A stretch of 64,000 nt of DNA from Campanula takesimana (GCA_026119855.1 JAOWBW010000249.1:372001-436000); one strand, 5' to 3'; positions 39,401 through 52,200 are shown, counted from the first letter of the stretch. Program-made: numbers and translations. Notes: generated by a model not told the origin, from the sequence alone.

Positions 39401-41128
39401 ATCAAAATAACATAAAAGAGTTGAATCCATTTGTCTTCTAAATACAAAGGAAAACTAAAATTTGAAATTTACAGTTCTATAGAAAACAACCTTATATTTG
39501 AATACTCCCTCTGTCCCAAACCTACTATATTTGGCACTAATTTCCAGTCCGTCCCACCACAATGGATGACTGACCCAAAATGAAAATTATTTAATATTAT
39601 TTATACTCAACAAACCCCCACCATTTAAACCCCACTCATTCTCTCTCTCATTTTCCACACTTAATTTATTCAACCAACACTACTATTTACCCCACTCATT
39701 CTCTTTCTTCATTTTCTACCACACATTTTTCCCCACATATACTACCTTTTTCTTAATTATTGTGCCCCACAAGTTTGGTCTCACTTGTGGTGGGACGGAA
39801 CTCAAAATTCTAAAAATACAAGAAAACATGAGCACAAGCAAGGTCCCTTGACTACCTACAGACCCATAGCCCCTGAACAACAATGAGAATCTAACCTCCA
39901 TAAAAGTAAGTTTGCTCCGGCGCAGAATAAGAACTAAAAGGGTAACTAGGGGTTTGAGCTCCACTTGAACGCAATAATTCAGGCTGATCTGTAGTGTTCC
40001 TTAAAGACACGGTGATTGCTGCATCCGGAGAAGGATTCTGAGAAGCTATTCTTTCATCATTGGTTGAAAGTGGCTGATATCAGAATACTAAAGTTAATAC
40101 ACAATATTACTTAATAATAAAAAGTACTTGGATCGGAAAAAGGTAACCATTCAGAAAACAGGCAGCCAAAAAGTACCTTCTCTATAACGGTAGCAGGCAC
40201 GAGTCTCTCACCTGCATAAAGATCGATGACTTTATGGATTAGATATTTAGACACATAGAAGCCACTAGCCAATAGGATAGTTTAAAGAGACAGGCGGGAA
40301 ATTATTAACCAGATATGATACAACAATTGAGATAAGACTTAAAATACACCCACAAATACAGTGTGTTTGTAGAAAAAGGTGGTGCCGTGCAACAAAAAAC
40401 AAGAAACACAAAGAAAGAGAGGGAGGGAGAGACAAGTCCTCAGTTTCACTAAATCTCAAAATGTACTACGAAACTTTATTGAGAAACTGAAGTTTGATGT
40501 GTTAACAAATCAAAGTCGGATAGGCATTAGTCTCCACGTGTTTCGGGGGAAAACATCCATGGTATACCAGCTAAGTGAAGCAGGCAAAGTTTACATACAA
40601 ACTTAAGAAACTTCATAAAGTTCCACAGAAAATAAACAGAAAGACCATAAGTTTGAAAAGTTAAAAACAGATTTGAAGAATGTGGGGGTTATTTTAAAGG
40701 ATAAAATTTTCTGCAAGAAAAGTACCCCAAATCGGGACTCGAGGATATCAAATCCAATCACACCCCCATATCTATCAACCCACAACAGACCTAATAAATC
40801 CAAAATTCCAATTCTATAAACCCTAACAAAATTCAAAGGGAAATCTGATAGAACAAAATTCCATGATAAGAACAAATCTCAATCGATTAATTCAAATTAA
40901 AAGCAAAGAGGACTCAAAACAACGACAAATCACAGGGGAAAAAAAAAAACAGAATTCAGACGAAAACTTTGAAGAATCCACCCCAAGAATTTCACATTGC
41001 ACAAATTAATATTTTTTTTAAATAAGGGGGAAAAGTCGCATTAACCTACCACCGTGTAAGGGTAACGGCAAAGGCACGGCTGAGGCGGAAGCAACTCGAT
41101 CCTGTCCCTGTTGACCTACTCCTTCCAT
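36466..41128 (-). CDS. YTH-domain m6A reader (ECT family), 5' exons plus adjacent 3' half
   Basis: Minus strand, start ATG at 41128-41126. Exons: 41050-41128, 40177-40211, 39896-40073, 39246-39328, 38643-39153, then in copy 2 about 37362-37883, 37020-37235 and 36466-36651. The N-terminal half is disordered and Y/P/S/Q-rich (SAPEQTYFYG, MAYGQYSPMANPLSP). The YTH domain follows, with KFFVIKSFSEDNVHKSIKYN and the aromatic-cage tryptophans in YNVWAS and DYWHQDRWSGQF. ECT proteins bind N6-methyladenosine in mRNA in the cytoplasm. In copy 2 the frame is lost in all three downstream exons by short indels. There is also one shift in the unique exon near 38985. With the errors ignored the gene would encode about 630 aa, normal for the family. 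Confidence 0.88.
36752..36859. mobile_element. Stowaway-type MITE in ECT intron (copy 2)
   Basis: Duplicate of 34076-34181 with small indels, including an extra CCG at the left end. Confidence 0.8.
38100..38343. mobile_element. Stowaway-type MITE in ECT intron (copy 2)
   Basis: Duplicate of 35429-35669 with many short indels. Confidence 0.85.
39505..39800. mobile_element. Stowaway-type MITE in ECT intron
   Basis: Starts CTCCCTCTGTCCCAAACC and ends near GTGGTGGGACGGAACTC. The right end is degenerate. The arms share TTCTCTCTCTCATTTTCCACAC-like sequence. Confidence 0.7.
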
Positions 41129-41895
41129 GATTCAATTCCAAAAAATCAAATCTTATGCTCTACACGCACAAGAACGAATTCAAACTCAAATAAAAAAAAT
41201 TACCCAAATCAAGAGGGTAAACAAGAACCAGAAACCAAAACCAAAACCAAAACCAAATCAAATCGAAAATCCCCTAAAGCGGGAGAATAAACTTTCGAAT
41301 TTTATGATTTTGGTATGATTATGATGTGATACAGAAGCAAGAAACGATAGAATTAAAAAGCAAAAAATAAGGGTTTTAGGTCATATATATACGTACATAC
41401 ATGTCCGTATATATAATCATAAATTGTACTGTAGTAAATAGGAAAAGGAACACCCCTTTACTTAACTTCTTAATTTATTATTTACTTTTTACTTTTACCT
41501 TGAAATAAGGCGGTTCAATTATTATCGATGTAATGTAATCTGTGACAAAAAAAAAAAAAATAATAATAATAATAAACAAACGATGTAATATGATTATGAT
41601 TGACAAAATAATACTCTTTTATGTTTTGAAATTAATATCACTCTTTTTAGTATCACACCTTTTTATACGTTAGGACATAGGAGTATGAATTTTGAGCAAT
41701 AATTTTAAGCTAATTTAATTATTTTAATAAAAATTTAAAAATATATTGTTATTAGTATTTATGATAGTGTTCGATAACAAGTTATATAATTTTATTAAAA
41801 AAACTTAATAAATTTAAATTTACTGCTCATATTTTTATCGTACTAACGTAAAATCACGATTTTATTTCGAAACATAAAAGTATATAAATAAATAA
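41129..41895 (-). other. ECT 5' UTR/promoter region
   Basis: Contains an (AACCAA)n run at about 41227-41262, probably in the 5' leader, and TATATATACGTAC near 41383-41395 that could serve as a TATA region. Beyond it is AT-rich intergenic sequence with (ATA)n near 41559-41573. Confidence 0.4.
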
Positions 41896-42480
41896 GGAAA
41901 AATTGCAAAAAAAAACACTCAACTATTGACCTTTTGTGGATATTACCACCAAACTATTTTTTTTTTGTATCCGGCACATCCAACTTTATTTTTTTTGCGT
42001 TAGTTACCATCAAGACTAACGTTGTTAAGTTTTCTCAGTTAAGTGATCATGTGCTCTTGCACATGTCATTTTTTGCAAGGGTATTTTCGGCTTAGCAAGT
42101 TTAGGAAACAAGATATTAATATCTCTTCTATAATCCAATATCCGAATTTTAACAAAACACACAGGGGCCTACCATGTACAAAAATGGACCACATTTTCCT
42201 TCCGTTCCTTTTTCTGTGTGTTTTGTTAATTCGGATATTGGATTATAGAAGATATATTAATATCTCGTTTCCTAAACTTACTAAGCCGAAAATACCCTTG
42301 CAAAAATGACATGTGCAATAGCACATGATCACTTAACTGAGAAAACTTAACATCGTTAGTCTTGATGGTAACTAATGCAAAAAAAATAAAGTTGGATGTG
42401 CCTGATACAAAAAAAAATAGTTTGGTGGTAATATCCACAAAATGTCAAGAGTTGAGTGCTTTTTTTTTTGCAATTTTTCC
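41896..42480. mobile_element. MULE-type foldback element
   Basis: 585 bp, nearly all inverted repeat: each arm is about 265 bp around a loop near 42165-42215. Ends GGAAAAATTGC / GCAATTTTTCC. A 9-bp duplication AATAAATAA is at 41887-41895 and 42481-42489. The two mirror open frames (42043-42309 plus, 42226-42438 minus) are artefacts of the palindrome. Confidence 0.92.
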
Positions 42481-42783
42481 AATAAATAAATAATACAAAT
42501 CAATTACAACACATACTCCTTTCCATATCAACAACCCGTCTCAGTTGATATTTTATACTATACTATATTCTTTTGAGTATTTCATTTAAATACACATTTT
42601 CAAAAATAATTTTTTTGTTAGACCATCTACAATGGCATTTTTAATGGGTGTTGAATGGCCCATTCAACACACAAAGTTGTGCAATGGTGTGTTGATTGAG
42701 TGTTGAATTGGGGGAAGTGTTGAATAGATTCAACATGGTTGAATGGAAAAAAAGGACCAAACACTATGCCACGCGTCGCCTCC

Positions 42784-43526
42784 TAGGGATGGCAATTTGT
42801 CCGAACCCGCTCCGTATCCGGGACGATCCGCTCCGCAGCGGGGCGGGTTTGGTAGCCATTTTTCAAAACCCGGCGGGTCACGGGTCGGGTCCGGTTTTAC
42901 ATCTCAACCCGCGGGGGCCCGCCCCGCCCCGTATACTTAATATATGTATTTAATTACTATAATGTCCCTTACCCATTTCAATTATTACCCCCACTCCCTA
43001 CAATACACTACAGAGACCCACGACTTCTCTCTCTCTCTCAAATGACAAATCGATTTCCTAGGGTTAGAAGAACAGAAGCGGAGTCTGAGATGCGGCGCTA
43101 GAGAGATCGACATCGGCGACTTCCACTCCACCGCTTCCAGGTCTTCCTCCGGAGAGACTCAAGCAACTTCGCGATTCACGGTTCCCTGGTTAGAACGGTA
43201 AGTAAATCTCTCTCTCATATGTCGATTTGTCAATTTCTAGGGTTAGAAATTCAGTAATGAAAAGGGGCTTATGATGCTCTAACGTCTGATGTGAAAATGG
43301 GGAATTTGAATGAAGATAACTTTGGGTAGAAGAGTTTGAGAAAGTCAAGGTTTTAGCTTCCATTTTTGTATGATGTGAAAATGGGGAAAATTGATTTTGG
43401 ACCATGCGGGGCGGCTGCGGGTTCAGAGGTTGGCGGGGCGGGGCGGTTCGGTACTAGGGGGTTTCTTTGAGGGGCGGGTACGGTTTTGGTCAAACTCGCC
43501 CCTTATCCGCCCCGTTGCCATCCCTA
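42784..43526. mobile_element. hAT-type element (same family as 1626-3501)
   Basis: 743 bp, TAGGGATGGCAA...TTGCCATCCCTA, with a perfect 8-bp duplication TCGCCTCC (42776-42783, 43527-43534). Subterminal regions are rich in GGGCGGGT. The centre (43015-43260) is not GC-repeat but exon/UTR-like, with a CT tract and a GGTAAG splice-donor-like site near 43198. It was likely acquired from a host gene. Confidence 0.9.
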
Positions 43527-43917
43527 TCGCCTCCTGATAGGGCCGAAATGGCGTGTGTAGAACACGCGCCCGACAAGGCGCGTCAAGGGCCCGGCGCTGA
43601 TTTTTTTTAATTTTTTTTTCTTATTGTGACACTTGGCAATCATTCATTGGTTCCTGGAATTTCCGATTTAATTTCTCATCCCAATTATTTGAGCTCAATT
43701 ATTTTACAGTAAATGGTTATTTTTTACACCAAAAATCATAAAAAAAAAAATCTATAAATAGATGCAAGTTTCATTTGATTTGTATACCAAAAAAAAAACC
43801 TCTTTTTAGTGAAATGGATTCCAATAATAACCATTTCAACACTCAAAAAAACCCTCATATTTATTTAATTGCAATTACAAACAAATAATTAAGTGTAAAG
43901 TATTTTTTTTAATTATA

Positions 43918-43956
<39 letters not shown>

Positions 43957-43960
43957 TTAC
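43918..43960 (+). repeat. (ATT)n microsatellite
   Basis: About 14 uninterrupted ATT units inside the Harbinger-type element. Confidence 0.95.
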
Positions 43961-44407
43961 TAATCATAAAAATAAAGAATATAAAATAAATTTTAAGTGG
44001 TGGGGTATAGGATGATGAGTGGGAAGGGTGTTGAATGGGGGATTAAATAAACCATTGTAGGGTGTAAAAGTTGAATGAGTGTTGAATGAATGAGTTGGAA
44101 GAGAGAGAAGATGATGTGGAGTGATAAAGTATGTGTTGAATGGAAATTAGTGTTGAATCCATTGTAGATGGTCTTAAGCAGGGTCCACTTCATGCTCACA
44201 AGCAATTTTCAATTATTGTTATGTAATTTGCCTCATTTTTTATACTCACAACACATATTTTATTAATATTATTTCTTAATCCACGGGTACAACTTAAAGA
44301 GTGTAGCTTCAATTGAGATGTAATTTTTATTTTTTTTAAAATAGAACAATTAGTATAATTTTACTAATGTACTTACTTGATTGTGACTAGTATTTTGAAC
44401 AAGACAA

Positions 44408-45525
44408 AAACTTGTATGAAAACACCATGACCCGTCTCATGATAGAGACGGGACATTTTTTACCCATGCCATGACCCGGACCCATGACCCAAGGGCAAAA
44501 AAAAATTAAAAATTAAATTGTTTTTTTTTCGGTTTGTCAAAAGTAATAGTTACTATAACTAAATGTAACAAACGTGTTACTTATATGTAACGGTTGTATA
44601 CATAAAAAATAATACATATATACAGAAAAGTAACCGTTTTTTTTTTTTATGTTTTATTCGTTTTCCAAAAGTAATACTTATTACAACTAAAATGTAACGA
44701 ATGTGTTACTTATATGTAACAGTGTTTATACAGAATTGTAACACATGTATAGAAAAGTAATAATTCAACTATTTACACTTTAGAACTAAAAACACTTGTG
44801 TTAGTAACATTGTAAAAATAAGAAAGTAACAATTTTTATAAACAAATGTTACATTTTACTTGTATAATAACATTGTAAAACAGTTACGTTTACTTGTATA
44901 ATAGTATATCTATATGTTTTCAAATAATAAGTTGTAATTGGTTCAATTTATCATGATATATGTAAAAGTATTACATTATCTATAAAAACCTGTTAAAATT
45001 TCATCTACTAAAGTGTTACATTTACTTGTACAAATAATTACATTCATGTATATAAGTTGTTATTTTTCAAATGTTACTTTCTTTTAAAAAATAAAATCAA
45101 AATACTAAAAAATAAAAAATATTCTGGAAAAACACTATTACATTTCAGTATAACGATAATTACATTTAGTTATTGTTAGTGTTACACGTATTTATAGTTA
45201 GTATTACAGTTGAAAGATGAGTAAAATAAGCTAATTTTTTTTTTGTAAAACTGGTGTTACGTTAACTTATAAACAATGTTACTTTATAAGTAATACAGTT
45301 TGTTACATTTAGTTGTAGTAAGTATTACTTTTGGCAAACAAAAAAAACAGTAAAAAAAAAACTAAAAAAAAGGGAAAATTTTTTAAAAAAATTGGGCAAA
45401 TGGGTCACTCGCAAATTTTGAGTGGAGCATGGGTTGAGATCCTACGCTTCGCGGAGAATGTTGTACACGGGTCATGGGTCGACCCGTTTTTTCTATGAGA
45501 CGGATTTAGGTGTTTTCACAAGAGA
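44408..45525. mobile_element. unclassified TIR-flanked element rich in GTTAC motifs
   Basis: Left GAAAACACCATGACCCGTCTC is mirrored on the right by GAGACGGATTTAGGTGTTTTC; inner GACCCATGACCC also has an inverted partner near 45471-45485. The interior is AT-rich and repeats GTTAC/GTAAC-containing words many times (GTTACATTTACTTGTA and variants). No coding region is seen, and the exact ends and target duplication are uncertain. Confidence 0.55.
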
Positions 45526-46089
45526 CCACCTCAACAATTATCTCTTCAAAATTTCAAATCACTTGAAATATTTACTCATCTCTTATTATTTTTCTAAAAA
45601 GCATGAGAATCAAGGGAAAAAGTACTGCTTTTCTTAATACTCGTACAATCAATTTTCATTTTATTTATTATGTGATGGATGAAGTATAGTATAAAAAAGT
45701 TTTTTGTCTTTAAAACATATTATATACAGAAAGTTGACATTCAATTATGCAAAAGGTTGACTTGGATTTTGTATTTCTATATCTAAAAGTAAAAATGCTG
45801 TATGTCGGGTTTTTTTTTCTTTTTTTTAAAAAAAAAAAACAAACAAACAAATATCCTTCCTGTTTTAAAAAGAAGAAAATTATGTCCAATCAAATGTTGC
45901 AAATATTAAAAGGATATAGAAAAAAAATAACAAAGGAACAAGATTTTAAACCAATTTAACAAGTATTCCAACCGTTGTTTACTCCATGTAATTGGTCTCT
46001 AAATTAATCTTAGTCCAATCCAATTGTTAGAAGAGCTGGTTGCTTCCCACTTTCTCTTGAGCAACACGCAAGAGATGTCTTTTCTCCGG

Positions 46090-46544
46090 CTCCCTCCGTC
46101 TCATACATATCGTAATTATTTTCATTTTGAGCGTCTCATACTTATTGCTACTAACTCAAAATTCACTTTTTTCTCTTCTATCCACTCACAACAACTATCC
46201 ACTAACTTATTTTCTCTCTCCTACCCATTAACAATACTTACTTTCCAACATATTCCCTCCGTCCACTCGAATTAGGATTTTTGGTCAATCTAATTATATT
46301 TTGACTAATAATTTGAAGAAAAATAATAATTTTATTGAAAATCTAAAAATATTTATTGAATTTATTAGTAACTGTGATACAATAACAATTTTTAAATTTT
46401 TATTAGCATAATTATTATTTTTTCAAATTAGTAGTCAAAGTATAATTATATTGACCCAAAATCCTAATTCGAGTGGACGGATGGAGTATTCTTTTAATTC
46501 CCGTGCACTCTCAATTGGGAGCAATAAGTATGGGATGAAGGGAG
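46090..46544. mobile_element. Stowaway-type MITE hosting another MITE
   Basis: CTCCCTCCGTCTCATAC at the left and GTATGGGATGAAGGGAG at the right. Split by the MITE at 46253-46486. A TA is present at the right but not clearly at the left. Confidence 0.75.
46253..46486. mobile_element. Stowaway-type MITE (nested)
   Basis: TTCCCTCCGTCCACTCGAAT and ATTCGAGTGGACGGATGGAG ends, TA-flanked. Long complementary arms (TTAGGATTTTTGGTCAAT pairs with ATTGACCCAAAATCCTAA). Confidence 0.88.
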
Positions 46545-46771
46545 TAGTCAGGTCATGTGGGATTTCACGCGCTGAAGATGGTCTGAGTGGAAGGACAATA
46601 AATTGTTTTTTCAAATCTACTATTCAGCTATTCTTTTTTTTTTTTTTTTTTTTGAACAACCGAATTATATCATTTATTTCAAGGCAATTGGTATCGTTTT
46701 ACAAATTCCTATGTAATATATTACAATCTTATCTAAAGCCTTGCCTGTTTATAGCCCTGCCTATTACGAGT

Positions 46772-47247
46772 TGTAAGGACATGGCTTGCAACACAAATCG
46801 TTTAGACTTCCATTCATAAAGTTATGATTATAATATTAATTTATAAAGTATAGTTGATAATAAAATGTGTAGAATTCCTGGATATATATTACCTAATTGT
46901 GATGGGCAAAAGGGTAATTTATTATCATAAAGCTTGAAAGGGTGTGGTCCCTAAATGAAATGTCACCAAGTCTACTATATAAAGGGCATTCCATCAACCC
47001 TTAAGACTACTCCATTTTTTTCATTAGTACTCTCTCCATAAATCTTCATTAAGTGTTAAAGAAGTAAAAGATGAAAGACATTCATCATTTAGAAGAGCAT
47101 TCACCCTACTTGTTCTTCATCTTCATTTCTCCCTATCATCATCTATGGATTCAACAGGTATTGTTCTTAAACGCTTCCGCTTCATCTCTTCTCAATCCTA
47201 TTCTAAACTGAGCGAGGCATTCAGGGTTTTATCAAATTGTTCCAACA
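46772..47247 (+). repeat. 5' LTR of element D
   Basis: 476 bp. A TATATAAAG box-like motif lies at about 46976-46984, shared with the other LTR. Confidence 0.92.
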
Positions 47248-47668
47248 TTTGGTATCGGAGCCCCGCTCATTTTGTTTGAGATTGAGTTCTTTAAAGAAAG
47301 CCTTAAAACGCTTTACTTTGATTCATTTTCCCTGTTGAATCATAAGGTTTTGATGTTGATTAGAGACTCTTATAAAGTACTAATGATCTTCATCTAAAAT
47401 TAAGAAAAATGGTTTGAAAGTTTTGTTCATTAAAACTCAATAATTCAAGTGTGACTATCCCTTCATAACATGGTTTTATGTCTTGTGCATACCATGTGGA
47501 TCTACTCACTTGATTCCATTAAATTTAAAACAAGATTATCCTAAAATAACATGGTTTTATGTTTTAAGTACATACCATGTGAATCTACTTGTTATTAAAT
47601 GCCTTTTTGGAAAATTTGGACAAAAAAATTAAAGAAGTGCAGATTTTTTTTTTTTTTGTTGTTGTTTG

Positions 47669-47871
47669 GCACGGTCGTGCTCATGCATTTCTTGAACCGG
47701 TGCGTATGAATAGTGCTGGTCCGGACGGGTGTCTTGTTTGAACCGGTCGGACCGGTTCGTTTGGCACGGTCGTGCCCTTTGTTTGGCACGGCCGTGCTCA
47801 TTGTACCGTGAAAACATGCTTTGTCTGATAATTTTGGCACGGTCGTGCATCAATTTTTAGCACGGTCGTGC
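47669..47871. repeat. array of five 12-bp palindromes in element D leader
   Basis: GCACGGTCGTGC at 47669-47680, 47764-47775, 47837-47848 and 47860-47871, and the perfect palindrome GCACGGCCGTGC at 47786-47797. Related inverted words ACCGGT/CCGGTTCG occur between them. This GC-rich block lies between the primer-binding site and gag in otherwise AT-rich sequence. Function unknown. Confidence 0.9.
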
Positions 47872-48513
47872 AAAGTGCCGCAAGAACAATCAGAAATGAA
47901 TTTTGCACTGTTTTTTTTTTTTTTTTGAACAAAACATTCATTTTTCAAACCTTAAAGCTTGGATTAATTATATGCTTAAATAATTTTATTCATTATTTAA
48001 ATAATATTATCACCTAAGTGATTAACGTTATTTAAATGCAAAATTATTAAAGTGTTGAATGTTTAAGATATGAATGACTTGAATTTTCCAAAGAAGATCT
48101 TGCCATTTGACTAACGATGGTATATCAGGCTGGAAACCTTGACTGGTCTCCTCAACTATCCGAACGGATTGGTGGAACGACTAAGGTTGAACAACGCCAC
48201 GTACTAAGAAAGTCTTAAGCATTTTTGTGATGACATATAAAATGAACATTTAGTAATTTTATTAAATGCTTATGACTACCCAAAGAAAGATTAAGCATTT
48301 AATCAAATATTGTTCAAATTACTTGTCATCTAAAGTAGTTATTTATGAGTCAATTCGCAATCCAAAGATTAGTTTTGATGTCATGTTAATTGCTTTATTG
48401 ATGGATTTCGTTGATATAATTAATCATTTTTCATTTTGTAGTTTCTTATTCATGTTTTTGTTTTCATTCTTTTTGTTCTCAAAAACCCAACAGATTTACT
48501 TATTGCTTCATCC

Positions 48514-48942
48514 GTGATTACTGCTATGAGTACTTTACCGATGCTAAACGGGACTAATTTTAAAACTTGGAAAAATAAATTGATGATGATCTTAGGCTAT
48601 ATGGACATAGATCACGCATCAAGGGAACCGTTTCCTCTTCCTCTCTCTAGTGAAAGCACTAAAGAAGATTGCTTAAATGAGGAGAAGTGGAAACGCTCCA
48701 ACCGTGTGAGCCTAATAATCATGAATATCGTTGTCCCGGAGACCATTTTGGACGGTGTCTCCAAGGACGTTGATGCTAAAACATACCTTGATATGATTGA
48801 GGGATGTTTGGCATCTACCTCTTCTCACGGGACAAAGAGAAGAGGGAAGGACATTGCGGTTGCAAGTAAAAAGAAGCGTAAGGGATCATCCAATGATCAT
48901 AAAGAAAAAAATGCTTCTTTTGCAAGGACCTTACACACATGA
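48514..48942 (+). pseudogene. element D gag fragment
   Basis: Copia gag features: LNGTNFKTWKNKLMMILGYM near the start, then EEKWKRSNRVSLIIM (UBN2-like). The lysine-rich end KKKRKG precedes a zinc-knuckle-like CFFCKDLTHMKFDC that lies in another frame at about 48910-48951. So the knuckle is separated from gag by a small shift, and much of the normal gag middle is missing. Confidence 0.75.
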
Positions 48943-48999
48943 AGTTCGACTGCCCTAAGTATCACGCTTGGCGTGCTAAGAAATGTATGTCATTTGGTC

Positions 49000-49258
49000 T
49001 TGTTTGTATTGTATTAAGGCTAAATTTGGTTTCAATCCCTACATATACATGGTGGTTGATTTTTGTACAACAACTCACATAAGTATGTTTGTGTAGGATT
49101 GCCTGAGTTACCGAAGAACCAGTAAAGATGAGAGATTCATCTATATGGGAGCTAGGAATCCGGTTAAAGTTTTAGGCATAAGGACTCTTTTTCAGTTATT
49201 GTTAAGTACTAAGTATTCTTTGTATAAATAATACATTTGTTGTACCGTCATTTGAACG

Positions 49259-49299
<41 letters not shown>

Positions 49300-52200
49300 A
49301 ATATTGAATAAAGAAGGTTATTTTGTTCATTTTGTGATCTTTATTTTTTTTAAATTCCAAGGTTGTTGGCACTAGTATTTTGTCAAGTATTCTTTATTTA
49401 CTTGACATTATTCAAACAATAAATGTGTCCCTTAAATAATGAAGCCAAAACTAAAAAGCAAAAGTTATCGAGTAAAGTTTATATTTTATTAAAGCATAGG
49501 CATTTGGGTCATATTTCCAAAAAGAAAATTGATAAGCCTATGTTAAAGGAAAATCTTAAACAAACTTGATAATTTGGAAATACTTTTGCATTAAATGCCT
49601 TAAAGTAAATTTACAAACATTATAGTATTCTCGAGAGCATCAAGTGTCTCAATGAACTAATGCATTCGGATATTTGTAGGCCATTAATTATTCCTTCATG
49701 GAAAAGGTCAACAATAGTTATTATGTTCAAAATGACTAAACTCTTAGTTTGAATACATTTATTTGCTTCATAAAATATTGAGTTTGGACGTTATAAAAGT
49801 CTTATAAAGACAAAGTTGGAAATCAACTTTGAAGACTATTAAGAACATTAGGGTCATTCATGATGGTGTATACATCTTTGGAATGATTGTTAAAAGGAAC
49901 AACGTCTAGGTCCTTTTTACTCGCTATTTTGAAAGAGTGTGGGATTATCTCTCTCTACATTGAGCCGGGTACGCCTAGCATGAATATTGTAATAGAGACA
50001 TATTGAAATCCTTAAGGATATGGTAATAAGTATGTTTTATACTTCTCTTACCTCACTCATTATGGGCGATACGTTAAAGCCGCAACCTTTATTCTCATTA
50101 AAGCTCCCTCTAAGGCTACTAATATAAACCCTCAATGATTTAAGGACACGTTCCTTATTCGTCCTTAAATCATATTCATTTATAGGGTTGTCTAGCATAA
50201 GGATAGACTTTATAAGTCTACTAAGGGCAAGTTAGACGTAAGATTATTAGTAGTTATTCATGGGGTAAGCCGAGAGAACTAGGGGATATATAAATTTTAC
50301 AACCCGAAAGTTAGAACGTTTTGAAAAAACGAGAAATGCTAGGTTCTTTTAAGGATGTTGAATTTAGTGGGAGAATTTGGAGTAATATTTTGAATTTGAA
50401 AAGGAAGAGGAATTCATTTATATGGAATCCATTTATATACCACTTCCTATAGTTCTAATTGGATATCAAGTTTTGTACTTGACATTCAAGAAGAACATAC
50501 AATTCAAAATAAATATGATTTCCCTATAAATATTGAACAATATGAAAATGTTGATCATAAGAAGGAAATTCAACAACCTCAAAATTAGTAAGAACCGGTG
50601 CCCTTATAGAGATCAAATAGAGTAAGAAGGAATGCAATTCCGGATATTCATTAAGTGTATCTTGTCGAGAATAAAGGACACTTAGGTATAGTGGGAGATA
50701 ATCTATTTATCTTCCATGAAACCATCAATAGTCCTAATTCTCATAAGAAGATTAATGCCATTAATAAAAAGTTACAATCTTTTGAAAGATAACAACGTTT
50801 GGGATCTTATTTCATTACATAAGGATGTGAAACCTATAAATGGGTCTCTAAGACCTAAAAGGATTCACAAAGTAATGTTGAAAGATATGAAGCCCATCCA
50901 GTTGCTAAAGATTTTAACGCATAAGAAAGGTATTGATTATAAAGAAAGAAACACTTTTCCGGTATCTTCTAAAAGCTCCTTAGGATCATTATGGCACTAA
51001 TAGCACCTTTGATCTTAAGCTTCATTAAATGGATATTAGAGAAAACTTTTTTAATGGAGACATTAAGGAAACTATCTATATGGAGAAATTCATTTATGAA
51101 CTTAAGTAAAAATTCTCATTAATGGTATTTAAAATTTAACCAAGTCATTCTTTCAATTGTTTTGAAATGAATCTTGGTAAATATTAAGTATACCATAAGT
51201 TTAGTGGGAGTAAATTTATAATTTTGGTCTTATATGTGGATGATATTTTGCTTGCTAGTAATGATATAAACCTTATTAAGGAAACTAAGAAATTTCTTAT
51301 TTGAAATGAAAGATCTTGGTAAGGCATCTTTGTATTAAGAATCCAAATTCACCGTGATCACTCACGAGATGTTTTTGGATTATCACAAAAGGCCATATGG
51401 AAAGTATTACAAAGGGTTTAGCATGCAAAACTGTAAACCACATGACACCCCTAATTTAAAGGAGACATTCTTAGTCTCAAACAGTGTCCTAAAGGTAAAA
51501 TTTTGAATCCAAAGTATATGGAAAATTCCCTCTTTACATCAGCAGTAGGAAGCTTAATGTATACGTAAATCTTACATTTAACGTTGGGATGCTTTGTCAA
51601 TACCAAAGCAATCCGGAAAGAACATTAAGTAGCAGCCAAAAGAATGATAGAAGTATTTACAAAAACACTAAAGAAATACATGCCCTATTTTTAAAGTCGG
51701 ATCATCTTGAGATCATTAGGTATTCCGACATTAGTTAAATATATGGCTGCATATGTTTTAATGGACTGTAATTTGTCAAAACAAGTGTCGAAAGACCAAT
51801 TAAGAAATGACTATCAGGTAGCAGTTCTGTACTCTAACAAGAGTTTATGGATTTAGACATTAATTATCTTGTTATAAAGAAAAGAGTACAAAATGAACGA
51901 AAGGGATACAAATTATAGAAACAAACTCTATTTAAAGGATCCATTTATGAAAAAGTTATCATCTTCAGTGTTTCACGAGCATGTTGCTCATATGGGTGTA
52001 ACAACTTTTGATAACATTTAGTATAGTGGGAGTTTGTGTTGTTCTTTCATTAGTTGTTCTATTATTTAAAGTTTTGATCTCATTTGGTTAAGTTGGACTA
52101 GTTGGAAGAATATGTATATATTCATTATGATTCCATGCTACACATCTATACTTTTGATCTATGTCATTTAGTTGGATTTGTATACGTCATTATTGTGGGT

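Larger units (their letters stand above)
42621..44173. mobile_element. PIF/Harbinger-type element
   Basis: Inverted ends GACCATCTACAATGG / CCATTGTAGATGGTC with a TTA duplication (42618-42620, 44174-44176). Both ends have repeated GTGTTGAATG motifs. Contains a nested hAT (42784-43526) and an (ATT)n microsatellite at 43918-43960. No transposase is seen, so it is non-autonomous. Confidence 0.88.

Noticed and set aside
42043..42438. Pair of overlapping open frames on opposite strands with nearly the same peptide
   Set aside because: Mirror images produced by the long palindrome of the MULE foldback element.
45422..45637. 71-codon open frame
   Set aside because: Overlaps the right end of a repeat element; no similarity recognised.
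47595..47853. Minus-strand frames over the palindrome array
   Set aside because: Composition reflects the repeated GCACGGTCGTGC words; no start context or domain.
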